In this document: piece by piece, positions 40,801 to 52,800 of the stretch
Layout of the letters: each line of letters opens with the position of its first letter
Position numbering within the stretch: position 1 is the first letter of the stretch
Assembly (NCBI GenBank): GCA_037577475.1
Contig: CM075195.1
Location: 28,837,899-28,901,898, forward strand
Direction: 5' to 3'
Origin: Chaunax sp. Z400
Taxonomy: Eukaryota; Chordata; Actinopteri; Lophiiformes; Chaunacidae
Length of the DNA: 64,000 nt
Notes under the pieces: generated by a model
Told to the model about the DNA's origin: nothing
What the model saw: the letters and a program-made list of their open reading frames with translations, nothing else
The model's database searches: none
Translations under genes and position numbers: made by a program

Positions 40801-43800
40801 TTGAAAAAATAACTCTTCATGACGTCATCAGGCTCATCTCTGCTTAGGTGTGATGGCTGCAAATTTCTACATTTATTTGAGAAAAAAAAAGAAAAAAGTA
40901 TGCATTGCACTTTTGAAGGACTCACCAGAGACGGAATATAAACAAAGTCACTATTCAGTTGTATTAGATGAAATTTAGGATCCAGCAGTTTGGGGCTTTT
41001 CCCACATTAGGGACCATTTTTTTTACAACAGTGTTTCTGGCAAGTGACAAAACTTTATGGAAAAGCTGTTCTAAAGTGCTGCAGCAACCCTTCAAATGTA
41101 TGACAAGAAACATGGAAGATACATTGAGACAAAGGCTAAAAAAGTAGCATATGACTGAATTTGACACAATATTTATGAATAGAATAGTTCCTTTAGAAAT
41201 GCCAAAGGCCATATTAAGTGTGTGAGATCAAAGTTATTACACTGTTAATTTCATTGGGAAACACTATGACAAAAAAAACATCTTTCATGATGCAAACAAC
41301 AATAAAGCTGAATGAAAATTAACCTTTGATAATGAGAACTATGACAAAATGTTTTCTATTTTTTTCTCAACAAATATAAACTTTGGATAAATTATGTGAT
41401 TACTGTTTTAATGTAAAGTCTTAATCAACCTGCACACTTCAGACAAGACCTGTAACCATGGTAATTGTCCACAAAAAAAACCATCAGCAGCAGCCTAAAA
41501 TGTCTACTTGCTACAGAAGACATAATGCATAACAAAACTTTGGCTAAAATGTTTAATATGGGGAGTTTTTGATGTTTATTGCTTATATTCAGGGGTGTAC
41601 ATTTTATACATTTGTGGTCTGGTTCTCAAAGGAGCACCTGAAGATGTTTCTTGGCTCCTACCTTTAAATGAAGCAGACATGTTTTAGGTCTCTGTCATCA
41701 TTTGTAGCCACTTGAATCTGAATGACAGGTAATAGCCTCTATATTTTCAACAGTCTCTAGCCTCCATACAGACCATCTAATACTGTGAAACCTCCCATAT
41801 TTTATAAAGGCAAAGCTATTATCACCACATATCTTCTTTAATTGTTCTGTTCTTTTTGCACCACCTTTCTGTAAATAAAAGTTAAACTTGTCGCAGTACA
41901 GGACCATGTGATCAGCTGACTTGGTGCAGTTTTCAAGTTTGAGGGTGGTACACAGAATATGCACAAGGGAATCCCTGATCGCCACCATGTCATGCACTCT
42001 GGGAACGACCCTGTTGTAAACTCCAACGCTGACAGCAGCTTCGTCTGTGACCAACTTCGTCTTCCACATCCCATAAAGCAGAAGCAATGAAGAGTGGCAG
42101 AAGCCCCTTACTATTTGCTGTGCCGTTCGATTGACACCTTAATTAATTAATTAAACTCTCTGTTGTTAGACACAGATACAGTGTACACAGTGGTGGTACA
42201 GTTTGGTGGTGGGTCAGTGATGGTCTGGAGAGGCATATCCTTGGAGGGCTGCACAGACCTTCATGTCTTAGCAAAGGGTCCCCTGACTGCTGTTAGGTAC
42301 CAGGATGAAATCTTTAGAGCGATTGTCAGACCTTACACGGGTGCAGTGGGGCCCTGGGTTCCTCCTGGTGCTGTGGGCCCTGGGTTCCTCCTGGTGCTGT
42401 GGGCCCTGGGTTCCTCCTGGTGCTGTGGGCCCTGGGTTCCTCCTGGTGCAGTGGGCCCTGGGTTCCAGCTGGTGTTGTGGGCCCTGGGTTCCTCCTGGTG
42501 CTGTGGGCCCTGGGTTCCTCCTGGTGCTGTGGGCCCTGGGTTCCTCCTGGTTCAGTGGGCCCTGGGTTCCTCCTGGTTCAGCGAGCCCTGGGTTTCTCCT
42601 GGTGCAGGACAATGCCCGGCCTCATGTGTCCAGAGTCAGTTCCTGGATGATGAAGACATTGATGCCACTGACTGGCCTTTATGTTCCTCTGACCTAAATC
42701 CAACTGACCACCTATGGGACGTTATGTACCAGTGCATCTGACGCCGCCAAGTAGCTCCAGGAGCTCACTGATGCCCTGATCCAGGTCTGGGAGCAGATCC
42801 CCCAGGACACCATCTGCCGACTCATCAGGATCATGTCCAGATGTTGTCAGGAGTGCATACAGACATGTGGGGGCCAAACACACTGAGTCTCATTATGAGT
42901 TGATGATGAAATTCACACAGGTTGGATCAGCCTGTGATTTAAATTTGTACTTTGATTTTCAGTGTGATTTTTAATCCAGCCCTCAATGGTTGATGATTTT
43001 GGTTTCCATTGATTGTTACGTCATTCTGTTCTCAACAAATTATACAAAGAACATCAGTAAAGACTTACAACTTGAATAATTTGCTCATCAAGGTCCGATG
43101 TGTGATTTAAGTGTTCCTTTAATTGTTTTGAGCAGTTTTCAGTAGTTAATGTATGCTGATGCAGTTTTTTGTGGTAAAGTTATTAACTAATATACTGTAA
43201 AAAGTAAATTAACAGCCCTCCTTCAACATTCCTAAGACACATTTGGGTACCACAACACCTACTCTAGGATCCACCGTTCTTATCAAAGTAAAGTAAAAAT
43301 TGAGCCACACCTTTGCTTCTATAATACTTCCAGAGCAGTCAGGATATTTTTAAATATGATGAATTTTTCAACAACCAATATTAAAATTACATCATACTTT
43401 CATTATGACGAATCACCAGCAGCGCAAACATTGAATACAGCCGTGCTTGCTGAACTTTATTTTATTATTATTCATATTTTGTTTCACTCACCCAGGAAGG
43501 TTTGCACCACAGTCATGCGGTTGGTGGTGAGGGTGCCGGTCTTGTCGGAGCAGATGGCTGTGGCATTGCCCATGGTCTCACATGCATCCAGGTGGCGTAC
43601 AAGGTTGTTGTCCTTCATCATTTTCTACAAATGAAATAGTGATGGAGAGCAGAGGGATGTGTGAGGGGAGGATAGGGATGTGAGTGAATGATGATGGATA
43701 GAGGAAGGTCAGAGGAAGAGAAAAGTGGATTGATGGAAAGGGGAGGGAGGCAGGGGAAAGTCAGTAACTGTTCATTTGATGAAAAGCCAGGGTCGCACAA

Positions 43801-46800
43801 AAGACTGTTTCATTTAAGATATTTGGAGAAAGCTATTTGTTACATGCAGTCCATGTAACAAACGCTAAAATGATGCAGCAGGCCAATCATAGTACCAAAA
43901 AAATGATATAGTAACTGTTTTCAATGTGATTACTATATGAGTACTGATTAAATTAGTTCCACATTTGGATTAAGGACCTGGATTAGATTTGTTATCAACT
44001 GATTAAGATGAGATTTCAGTTCCAGACTTATTAGAAAAATGCTGCCTTTGACACAGATGACCATAGATTTCTACTGAACAGACTGGAAAACTGAATTAGG
44101 CCTCAGGTAGAAAGCTAAATACAAAGCTAAAGAGATTCAAATCTTATTAGGCCACATTATACAAAAAAGTTTAAAGGTATACTCCCACTCAACTAACAGC
44201 CTAGGCGTACAAAATGCATTCCACCCAAAATGCGGCATATCAATTAATAAATATCATTTTATTATTATGAATTTCAATGCATAATTCAAATGAAAACATG
44301 CCTAACAAAAGGGAATTCCGTGGATTTGTTTTGGATTTCCTACCTATCAGCCGTTTCCCTGCAGCTTCCTGTCTCTTAAACCAGCCATGTGTCCTGATTT
44401 AGATTTCAGTAGCTCCCATCGATCCTTCTGCTCTCCAGTATTTACCAGTTTTACTCTCCGTTTCTTTTCGTCAGCTACTCAATATATTATATTAAAATAT
44501 TTAATCCCCTCAGGGGCTTAAAATCAGAATTGTTCTCTGTATTCTGCTGTGCTAAAAACATGACCGTTACATCAGGCTGTAGAATAACATTCGTCCTACT
44601 GAATAAAAAAATATCATGGTTACTTTAAAAATTCTTCAAATGCCGTGAGAAGGAAAATACTAAGTGGGAGTAAACCTTTAATGTTTTAAAAGTAAGACAA
44701 AACTGACTTGTCTTGGGTGCAAAAGATGGAGAGCTGAATATTAGTATTCACCTCACTTCTCTGTTTACGAAAATCAAAACCGAAGTCATAGATCTTGGTG
44801 CAATCAGATTCAGAGTGAAACTTTTACAGCTACGTCAAATCAGTTACAAAGCCTCCATTCTGAACAGAACACATCAGATCAGAAGTCCTCATGTCTATAA
44901 ATCTCTCCGTGGCTTGGGACTAAAACAAATGTTTGTGGTGAACCCACCCGACCTCTCAAGTCATCAGGTGGAGGGCCGCTAACTGTTCTCATTTCCAATG
45001 AATAATCTTCAAGAGTGTGTCTGATTGGACAGAATTTCCTCTGATTTAAGGATATAGATATACTGAGTTTGATACAAGTGAGTGACATGCAAGCTCTACA
45101 TGTCTCAGAGTCTCAGAGCTGCATGTGTTGTTTGGTCAAAGGAGACAAGTGCCAGCTAGACCCTGGGCATCTGATCATGTAGTAAAGTTCATGCCACGAT
45201 AGCCAGCAGGTGGTAAAACATGGTTGCTTCTTATGTTTATGTCAGTAGGAGGAAAAATCCAGTGGTAGTTTGTATTTCCCAGTCAGACTTTGTACAAGTT
45301 ACCAGTATGGATGTGCAATGATTCATTCTTTCCAAAAAGTATTTTAAGTCATTTTGTCCAGTACCGTGCAGTCCTAGTGCTTGGTCTTCTTAGAGTCGTT
45401 GGGTAGGGACTATAAAGTTTTGCCAGGGGACACTTGGAGGAGGGTGATTGGGAGGAACAGCCTGCCTGATCTGAACCTGAGTGGTGCTTTGTTCTTGGAC
45501 GCCTGTGGTAGTCATTGATTACAAGTCATCACTAGTCATGAACTGGTAGCAAGACACTGTTTGAGAAGAATCATCAACAGATGAACTGTTGATTGAGAAA
45601 AATGTGCTGCACTGCACAACTGTAGCAAAGAATTAACGAGCCAAAACACTAACTCTACTTTTTAACTGCTTGATGTCAGTCACAATATCCCACATATAGA
45701 ATTATCGGCACTAAATCATCACAGACCTACTGGCATATTAGAGAGAGAAGCCACCCCAAATGTATGCCAAACATTTGTTCATCAATAAAAGCAACAGAAT
45801 TTGATGGTTGGAATTAGGGAACCACCGATACAGATACCAGTATCGGGTATTGGGTCCAATGCTTGGCTTATGAACTCGTTCTCGTTCTCACATAATTTCT
45901 CAGATACCACCATACCCGATACCACTTTAAGGTAACATAAAATTAACCTCTGTTAGTTGAGCAGGTAGCCAGAGGAGGAACAATGTCAGCGTAGTAGATA
46001 GAATATAAGCAGAGTTAAGTCATGGAATGTTGGTAGATTATCAGTGATCTGTAAGTGTTGCATTATGTGTTGTTTATGTTCATACTGTTAATTCAATATT
46101 TACTTTATCCTCTTTGTAAAATTCAGAAAGGCCATTTAATATCTAGGTGAGAATTAACACAGGGAAATTCATTCATTCATTAAACGTCACTTCTGTCCGT
46201 AGCCTGTAGGGGAAGCATCTGGTTCATGCCTCAGTCATTATTGCACAGACCTGAGAGTCGAACAGTTGTCCTGTGTTTTATTCCTGTGTTTTATTCACGT
46301 TAACTTCCAGCAGGGGTCACTGAGGAGCTTGTTTCTCAGGGTAGACTACCTGTGGCAGTGAACTAACAAGCCGACCCATCAAAAGATCATTGGGAGTCAG
46401 AGGATCTGGGTCTCTGGCATTGGAAGACATATAATATGAAGGTTCACTGTTCAGAATCCCTTCCACTTCAGTAAGTACAGTGTGAAAACATTTCTTCTGG
46501 CACAGGTTGTGCACCAGCTATGACATATAGTGCACTCTTAACTGAGCGCATCTCTCTCTCTCATGTCCCTCCCTGATCCCTGATCTTCTGTTGTAGTATA
46601 GTCTCTTGGAGTTATTCCTTTGGTGCAGATGGGCATCTGGTATGTTTGCCATCTTTGGCACAGCAGGATTGGCCCTCCACTGCCTGCAAACAGCATAGCT
46701 GATCTGGTGACGTCGAATAGCCTCACATCCTCTCAGGATACAGAAAGGAGGTTGAAGTTCAGCGAACAACCGCTCTTGGTCATGGTATTGGATCAGGAGT

Positions 46801-49800
46801 ATAGTTACTTCATGGCTGGATCTAAGATGACTGAATGAAGTCCTGTCTGTTCCAGACCTTCTGTTCAATAGAGTCATCCTCCAACAAGGATAAGTTCTCA
46901 ACTCTCATCCAGCTCTGGAGATGGAGTGAGGAGTCGACTGCATGGGAGGCAGACCATTCAAGCAGTAAAATCTTAAAATCAATCCTAAAACTCACAGACA
47001 GCCAGTGAAGGGCAGCAAGGACTAGTGTAATGTGGTCACTTCTCTTAGTGCCTGTTGAAAGCCTGGCAGCAGCATTTTCCATTAGCTGCAGTCTTTGAAT
47101 GTTTCACCTGCTAATACCAGAATAAAGTGCATCGCCCAATAGTCTAGTCTGGAAGATGACCATCTCTTAGTCTGAGGATGGACGGGATGACCTGTTTTTG
47201 GTTAGCAATCTCAGCTGAGCAAAACAGGACAGCACTACTTTAGTCACCTGGGCATCAAAGGGCTAATCGAGTCAAACATAACTCTGAGCATGGAGAGATT
47301 AATATTGCTGCTAATGCTGGGGCCGCAGGGGCTAGTTATAATTACTTCTGATTTAGAGTTGTTTAGTTTCAGGACATTTCTGTACATTTACTATTTGATG
47401 TCACTGAAACAGGACATAACGAGGCATGCATCGGTGGTACCAGGCTTAAACAGGACGTGTATTTTCAATTTTTCAATTTCAAAAATTGGAGAGTGGGATG
47501 CCATGACTGCCAACACTGCATGAGCCATAAAGAAAGTGAAAGTTTCTGAAGGCCACCGACTAAAGATGCCCAGGAAGGGGGACACAACCTGATGAGGGAC
47601 ATCCACAGGAGTAGCTGCTGCATCTAAGGCTGAGGACTGCTGGCTACACACTGGCTCGAGGCTTGTTAGCTGGGAGCATAGCTCTGTTTGTCACTGAAGG
47701 ACATCCTTGATGAGCCGCTCAATGGATTGCAGTTCTCTTTTCAGCTTCACAACCTCCGCTGATGGGGCCATCTGATGTACTCTCCAATACACGTCCATAA
47801 TAGGCTTTGGTGGTGGACGTTGCAGAGAGAGAATAGCTACGGACAGTAGAAGGAGTCACGACAGAGCTGAATGCTACAGTCTTTGGAATGGGAAGATGAT
47901 AGGAACACAGAGACAGGAATGAAACTTACCGGCACAGGCCCAAAGATTAGGCAGGTTATCATGACCAGAAAGCTTAAAACCTAAGATCTAACAGTCTGAT
48001 TGTTAAGATCTATGTTGCATTAAAACCTACCGATAAAAGCATCCGATGTCTAAAGTGTATGTGCAAGTCTAAAAATGTGTCTTAAAATGACTTCAGTCTA
48101 TCAAAAGTTGATTGTTTCATAGAGCTTCTCAGAGACGCCGTCGGGTCCATAATGGTAAGTTTGTTCTGTTACATTTTGGTCAGAGTTTTGACCAAACTGC
48201 AGACACACAAAAGAAAGAGAGAAGAAAAAAAATTATTGTCAAATAACAAGCTAATTTACAAGGAAACTGTTCCAAAAGTGAAAAGCAGTCCAACCAGGTA
48301 GAGCGCAGTACCACAGCTAATCCAAAATGTCTAAAAAGTAACAAATCCAAATACGAAAACAAAAATCGTATTGGCAAAATCCAAGGAGCAGAAAGCGATC
48401 AAAAAGTCAAGTAAACTTATTTAACATAGAGAACACAGAGAACGTGAGGAGAAACAGCTGGACCAAGGGAAATCACAGACCAAATGGCAATGGGAGAAAA
48501 TAGAAAAGAAGAAAAGCAATGACAGGAGTGTAAAGAAAGTGACACAACATGGGGAAATAAACTTTCAGAATAAAAGAGGAAACGTTTTATTAAAGAAATC
48601 TAATGTAGGTTCTAAATGTGAGAGGGGCAAAAATAGGAATTTGACAGGAAGCACAACATGCTCTCCACTATACACATTAAAAACAAGATGAAGACATATG
48701 CTCCATTCCTTGGGTGAGACCAGAGTAGGGCACATTGTTTTAGGTATATGCTATGGGCAGGATGACCAACCTTCAGAGTCACCTTAATCATCTTAAATCA
48801 TCTTTCCATGGAAAAGTTAAAAAAAATAAAAATTGTAGAAAATTCACAATATTTAAAGACACAACTATACTTACAATGTATTATAGACAATATACAGTCA
48901 AACCCGGTGTACCAACCACCTCTGTAAGACGACCCCCTGTTCACAATGACCACTTTTACACTGTCCCATTTTAAGTTTCCAGTATAAGACGCCCACCAGT
49001 CCAACGCAACCTCAACCAGCACAACTGGAGACTGCGGGCAACCAATCACTGACAATGACAACTGTGCACAGGCAGTATTCTTGCTCAGTGTTAAACAGTT
49101 AACAGTGTATCACAAGTGGTATAAGGTGGGACATATCCAGGCAGTGTTCAGCCAGTTTTTATTTTGTATGGACATGATGGCAAGTAAACAGAAGCAGGTT
49201 AAACTGGAGAGGAGGAGGTTGACAGTGGGTGAGAAGATTGAGGTTATCCATAAGTGCGAGAGGGGTGGTATTGGAGCTCGAGGTCTGGCTCAGGACTTTG
49301 GTGTTGGACAGACTGAAAGTCAGAATATTCTCAAGAGAAGGAGAGAGTATTTGGATGACAACGAAAACAACGCTCCCAGCAGCAAGAAGATAAATACCTG
49401 CCTGACCTGAAACCTGGAAATCAACCAACTCTGCTGGGACTTTGTCTGCGACACAATATCTCAACTTGTGCTGTTCACCAGATCAATGTTACAGGAACAT
49501 GCCTCGAAGTTCACAGAGGACCTCAGTGTAAGCAGCTTTAACGCTTCAAACAGCTGGCTGGAGAGTTTCAAGAAACGCCCACGATGGTGGGAGAGAGAGC
49601 CGGCATGGACACTGTGGTTGAGGAGTGGATGAAAAAAATCCCAGAAATCATGACCGGTTACTCTCCAGAGGATATCAACACGGACGAGTCCCATTCTGGG
49701 TACAACTTTAAAGTGTTTTCAAATGATTTTATCACGAGCATGACACTGCATATGATCGTGTAAACAAGGAACACGTTGCACATACAGTACATACAAAAAT

Positions 49801-52800
49801 GTTCAGCTTGTTGTATTGATTTCACAGGGCATTTTATTTTTGTATAGCCTTGTGCACACTTCTTTTCTGTTTTCAAATGGCATTCTTTAATCCTATTCAG
49901 TGTTTGAAGAGGTCCCTGTGTTTCCTATGTACACATGTTCATGTCTTTGCTGTTTTATGTATTTTGCCCAGTTTAACCCTCTGTTCTTGTTTCATGTTCA
50001 TTGTTTGCATTTCTCTACTTCCTCTTGTGTCTTTAGGATTCATGTTCTGTGTTCTTTACCCGTCTGCTCCTTTAGTTTTCTCTGCTTGTTCCCCTTTAAT
50101 GTTTTCCCTCCAGTGTGTGATTGTCTGATTGGCTCCTCCTCCCTGTATCACCTGTTTGTCATTCCCTCTTTATCCCAGTGTATTTAGTCTGTGTGGTTCT
50201 CTCTGTTAGTTGCCAGTTTGTTGTTGATGACACGTCCCAGCCTTTCCCCAGTGTTTCCAGTGTTTCTCCCAGTGCCTCTAATTATTTTTCCATCTGTTGG
50301 ATTCATTGTTTTGTACCATCTTTGGATTTTTCGGCTCACCTAACTGCCTGTTATTTGAAGTTAGATTTTTGTTATCATTCATGGACACTGTTTGCCTGTG
50401 TATTTGGAGCTATGATTTTTGTTTATTAAATCTTTGAACTGCAACTATCTCTGCCCCATGTCTGCATTTGGGTCCTCATCTTAAGTTTGCTGAAACGTGA
50501 CAGTAAGACTAATACTACTAAAACACTTTCAAAAGATCCACATCTGTATGCTATCGTCAAGCATCCTCCAGACTTTGCTTTAAGAAGTCAATATTTCAGA
50601 GGTCTGATTTTGGAATGACATGTTGTCCAGTATTCCTTTTTTTTAATGGTGTTCCATTAGGTGGAGAGCAAACAGGTCCTAGATTTCCATTTGTAAAGCA
50701 TTCATAAACTGAATATGTGGGTCTACCTTGACAGAGTATGCCAGAGAGATGGTGACAGCGAGAGGTAAGCCCTCTGGGACAGCCACTACGAGTACGGTGA
50801 CTCCAATGATGAAGAACTTGACAAAGTACTGGATGTAGACTGGCGTACACTCTGTCAACCACGCGTGACCTGCAACAAATATCATACTACATATTAAGGC
50901 CATACAAATGGTCAACTTTAAAAGAAAGGGTCATAAACATCTAACACTATGATAAATGACTGCCGTGATTAAAATGTGCCAGGAATTGAAAGGCTATAAT
51001 CTGTGATAGTATGTGTGTTTGCTGAGAAATTGTAAACAAACAGACCTTCAACAACAAATGTGTTGATGACAAAATACAGCACCAGAATGATGACGGTGAT
51101 GGCCGACATCACCAAACCTGTGGGGAGAGTGACAGAAGGAATTCAGACTTCATTAGTGTGTCACTCAGTCAACCTGTTCTGACTTCATACAATATCTCCA
51201 CACTGCTTCAGTCCTTTACTTCATTCACATTCCATCACACTTCAGAACACACTTCTCTAGTGAGTAATAAAACATAATTGTAACTATGAGTCTTTGCCAC
51301 TTGTGTTCAAAGTTTCACATAACTTCAACATTCTTTTGTGTATTAATCAATGCCTGAACAGCTCTGTAGGACGAAAACCTCTGAATCAACACTGTGAACA
51401 TTTTCAGTTTATGAAGCTCCCAGTTGAAGCTCCCAGTTGACTGCTAAATGAAAGCCTGCCCAGTTTAGATATAACAGTTCTTGCCTGCTTTGCCAATTTG
51501 AACAGCCAGTTTGGTGAGCTTGCCCTGCAACACACTCTTCTCTTTCTTTGGAACGCTGGTCTTCTTCTTCTCTCTGTCCTCTACCTCCCCTCCCTCTGCA
51601 CTCTTCAGGGGTTGCATCTCCATGGCAACACCCCCATCCTGTTTCTTGGCTGAAACACATACAAACACACAATACATGTATCCTATCTTCATTACTGCAG
51701 CTGCAGATGAAGTAAGCTTATCGTACATCCAAAACCAAGGTTTTACCTTTGTTCTGATTGTTCTCCACAGCTCCATCAGGTTGTTTCCCTGAGAGAAATG
51801 GAGGTTGGGTTAGACAGAGGTACATGTAAAGTTAAGGCAACAGAAAGACAAACTGAAACAGCAGTTTTCACATGTGCATATTCAACAGTTCACATTTCTT
51901 ATCTTAGGACAGTCAAACACACACTCAAAATAAAAAGTACAAAGAAACAAGGTAAGAGTAAGGGATAAACATCTCCAAACACTGGATCAACAGTATCCGT
52001 CCATCATAGGTGACTGCCATTTCATTACAATGTCAAATGGGGTCCATTCATTGGCTGAGGAAAGGGGCAGGGCAGACAACTTGCTCACATACCATTGGTG
52101 ACTGTGCTGTTACTGGCATCTGTAGGGATGAGCAACTGAGTACGCTCCTCTGTTTGGGGAATGTGTGAGGAAGGAAGGTTTTCAAGGCACATGACAGGAT
52201 TTGGTAAAAAAGGGAAAACAAAAGAGAACAAAAAGAAAAGAATAAAAAACTCAAGCATCAAATGTGTCTGTACACATGGCTATACTAGTAGAAAGTCTGT
52301 AGATGATTATATAAAATAAAAAATGAACTAAATATAGCCTCAGTCCCATAATGATCAAAGAGAAAAGAGAACAGCCCCATAGCCAACCCACATTTCATGC
52401 AGAAAAACTAACAAGTTATGGCATTTGTAGAAATCTTATGAATAATGTATACTGACCAACAGTAGAAACACACATTTCTTTTTTGATGTCATGCCATCCT
52501 GTTCGTATTAAATATCAAAGGTAAATTATGGTTCACACATCTTTATTCACCCTTTAGCCATACAGAAAAATCATTTTTGTGCAGATTAGTGGTTTTTGTC
52601 TTAGTGTTTACAAGTCAGAAAGTGTGGATGGTGAGACAGAGAACAACAACAGTCACTACCGTTCTTGTCTACCTCCAGCATTTATCACTACTTTACACCT
52701 CCTGAATGGATAAGATGTTATTCTGGACTTGTAGGATGACATGCCATTCTTCCTGCAGAGCTGTGACAAGTTGGTCACGTGTTGCTGGAGCAGGATCTCT

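Noticed and set aside
42163..42741. A new 192-residue Gly/Trp/Pro-repeat protein
   Set aside because: It is a broken Tc1 transposase with a 26-bp tandem expansion read through in three frames.
44713..44982. 89-codon plus-strand open frame
   Set aside because: No family wording; isolated in an intron.
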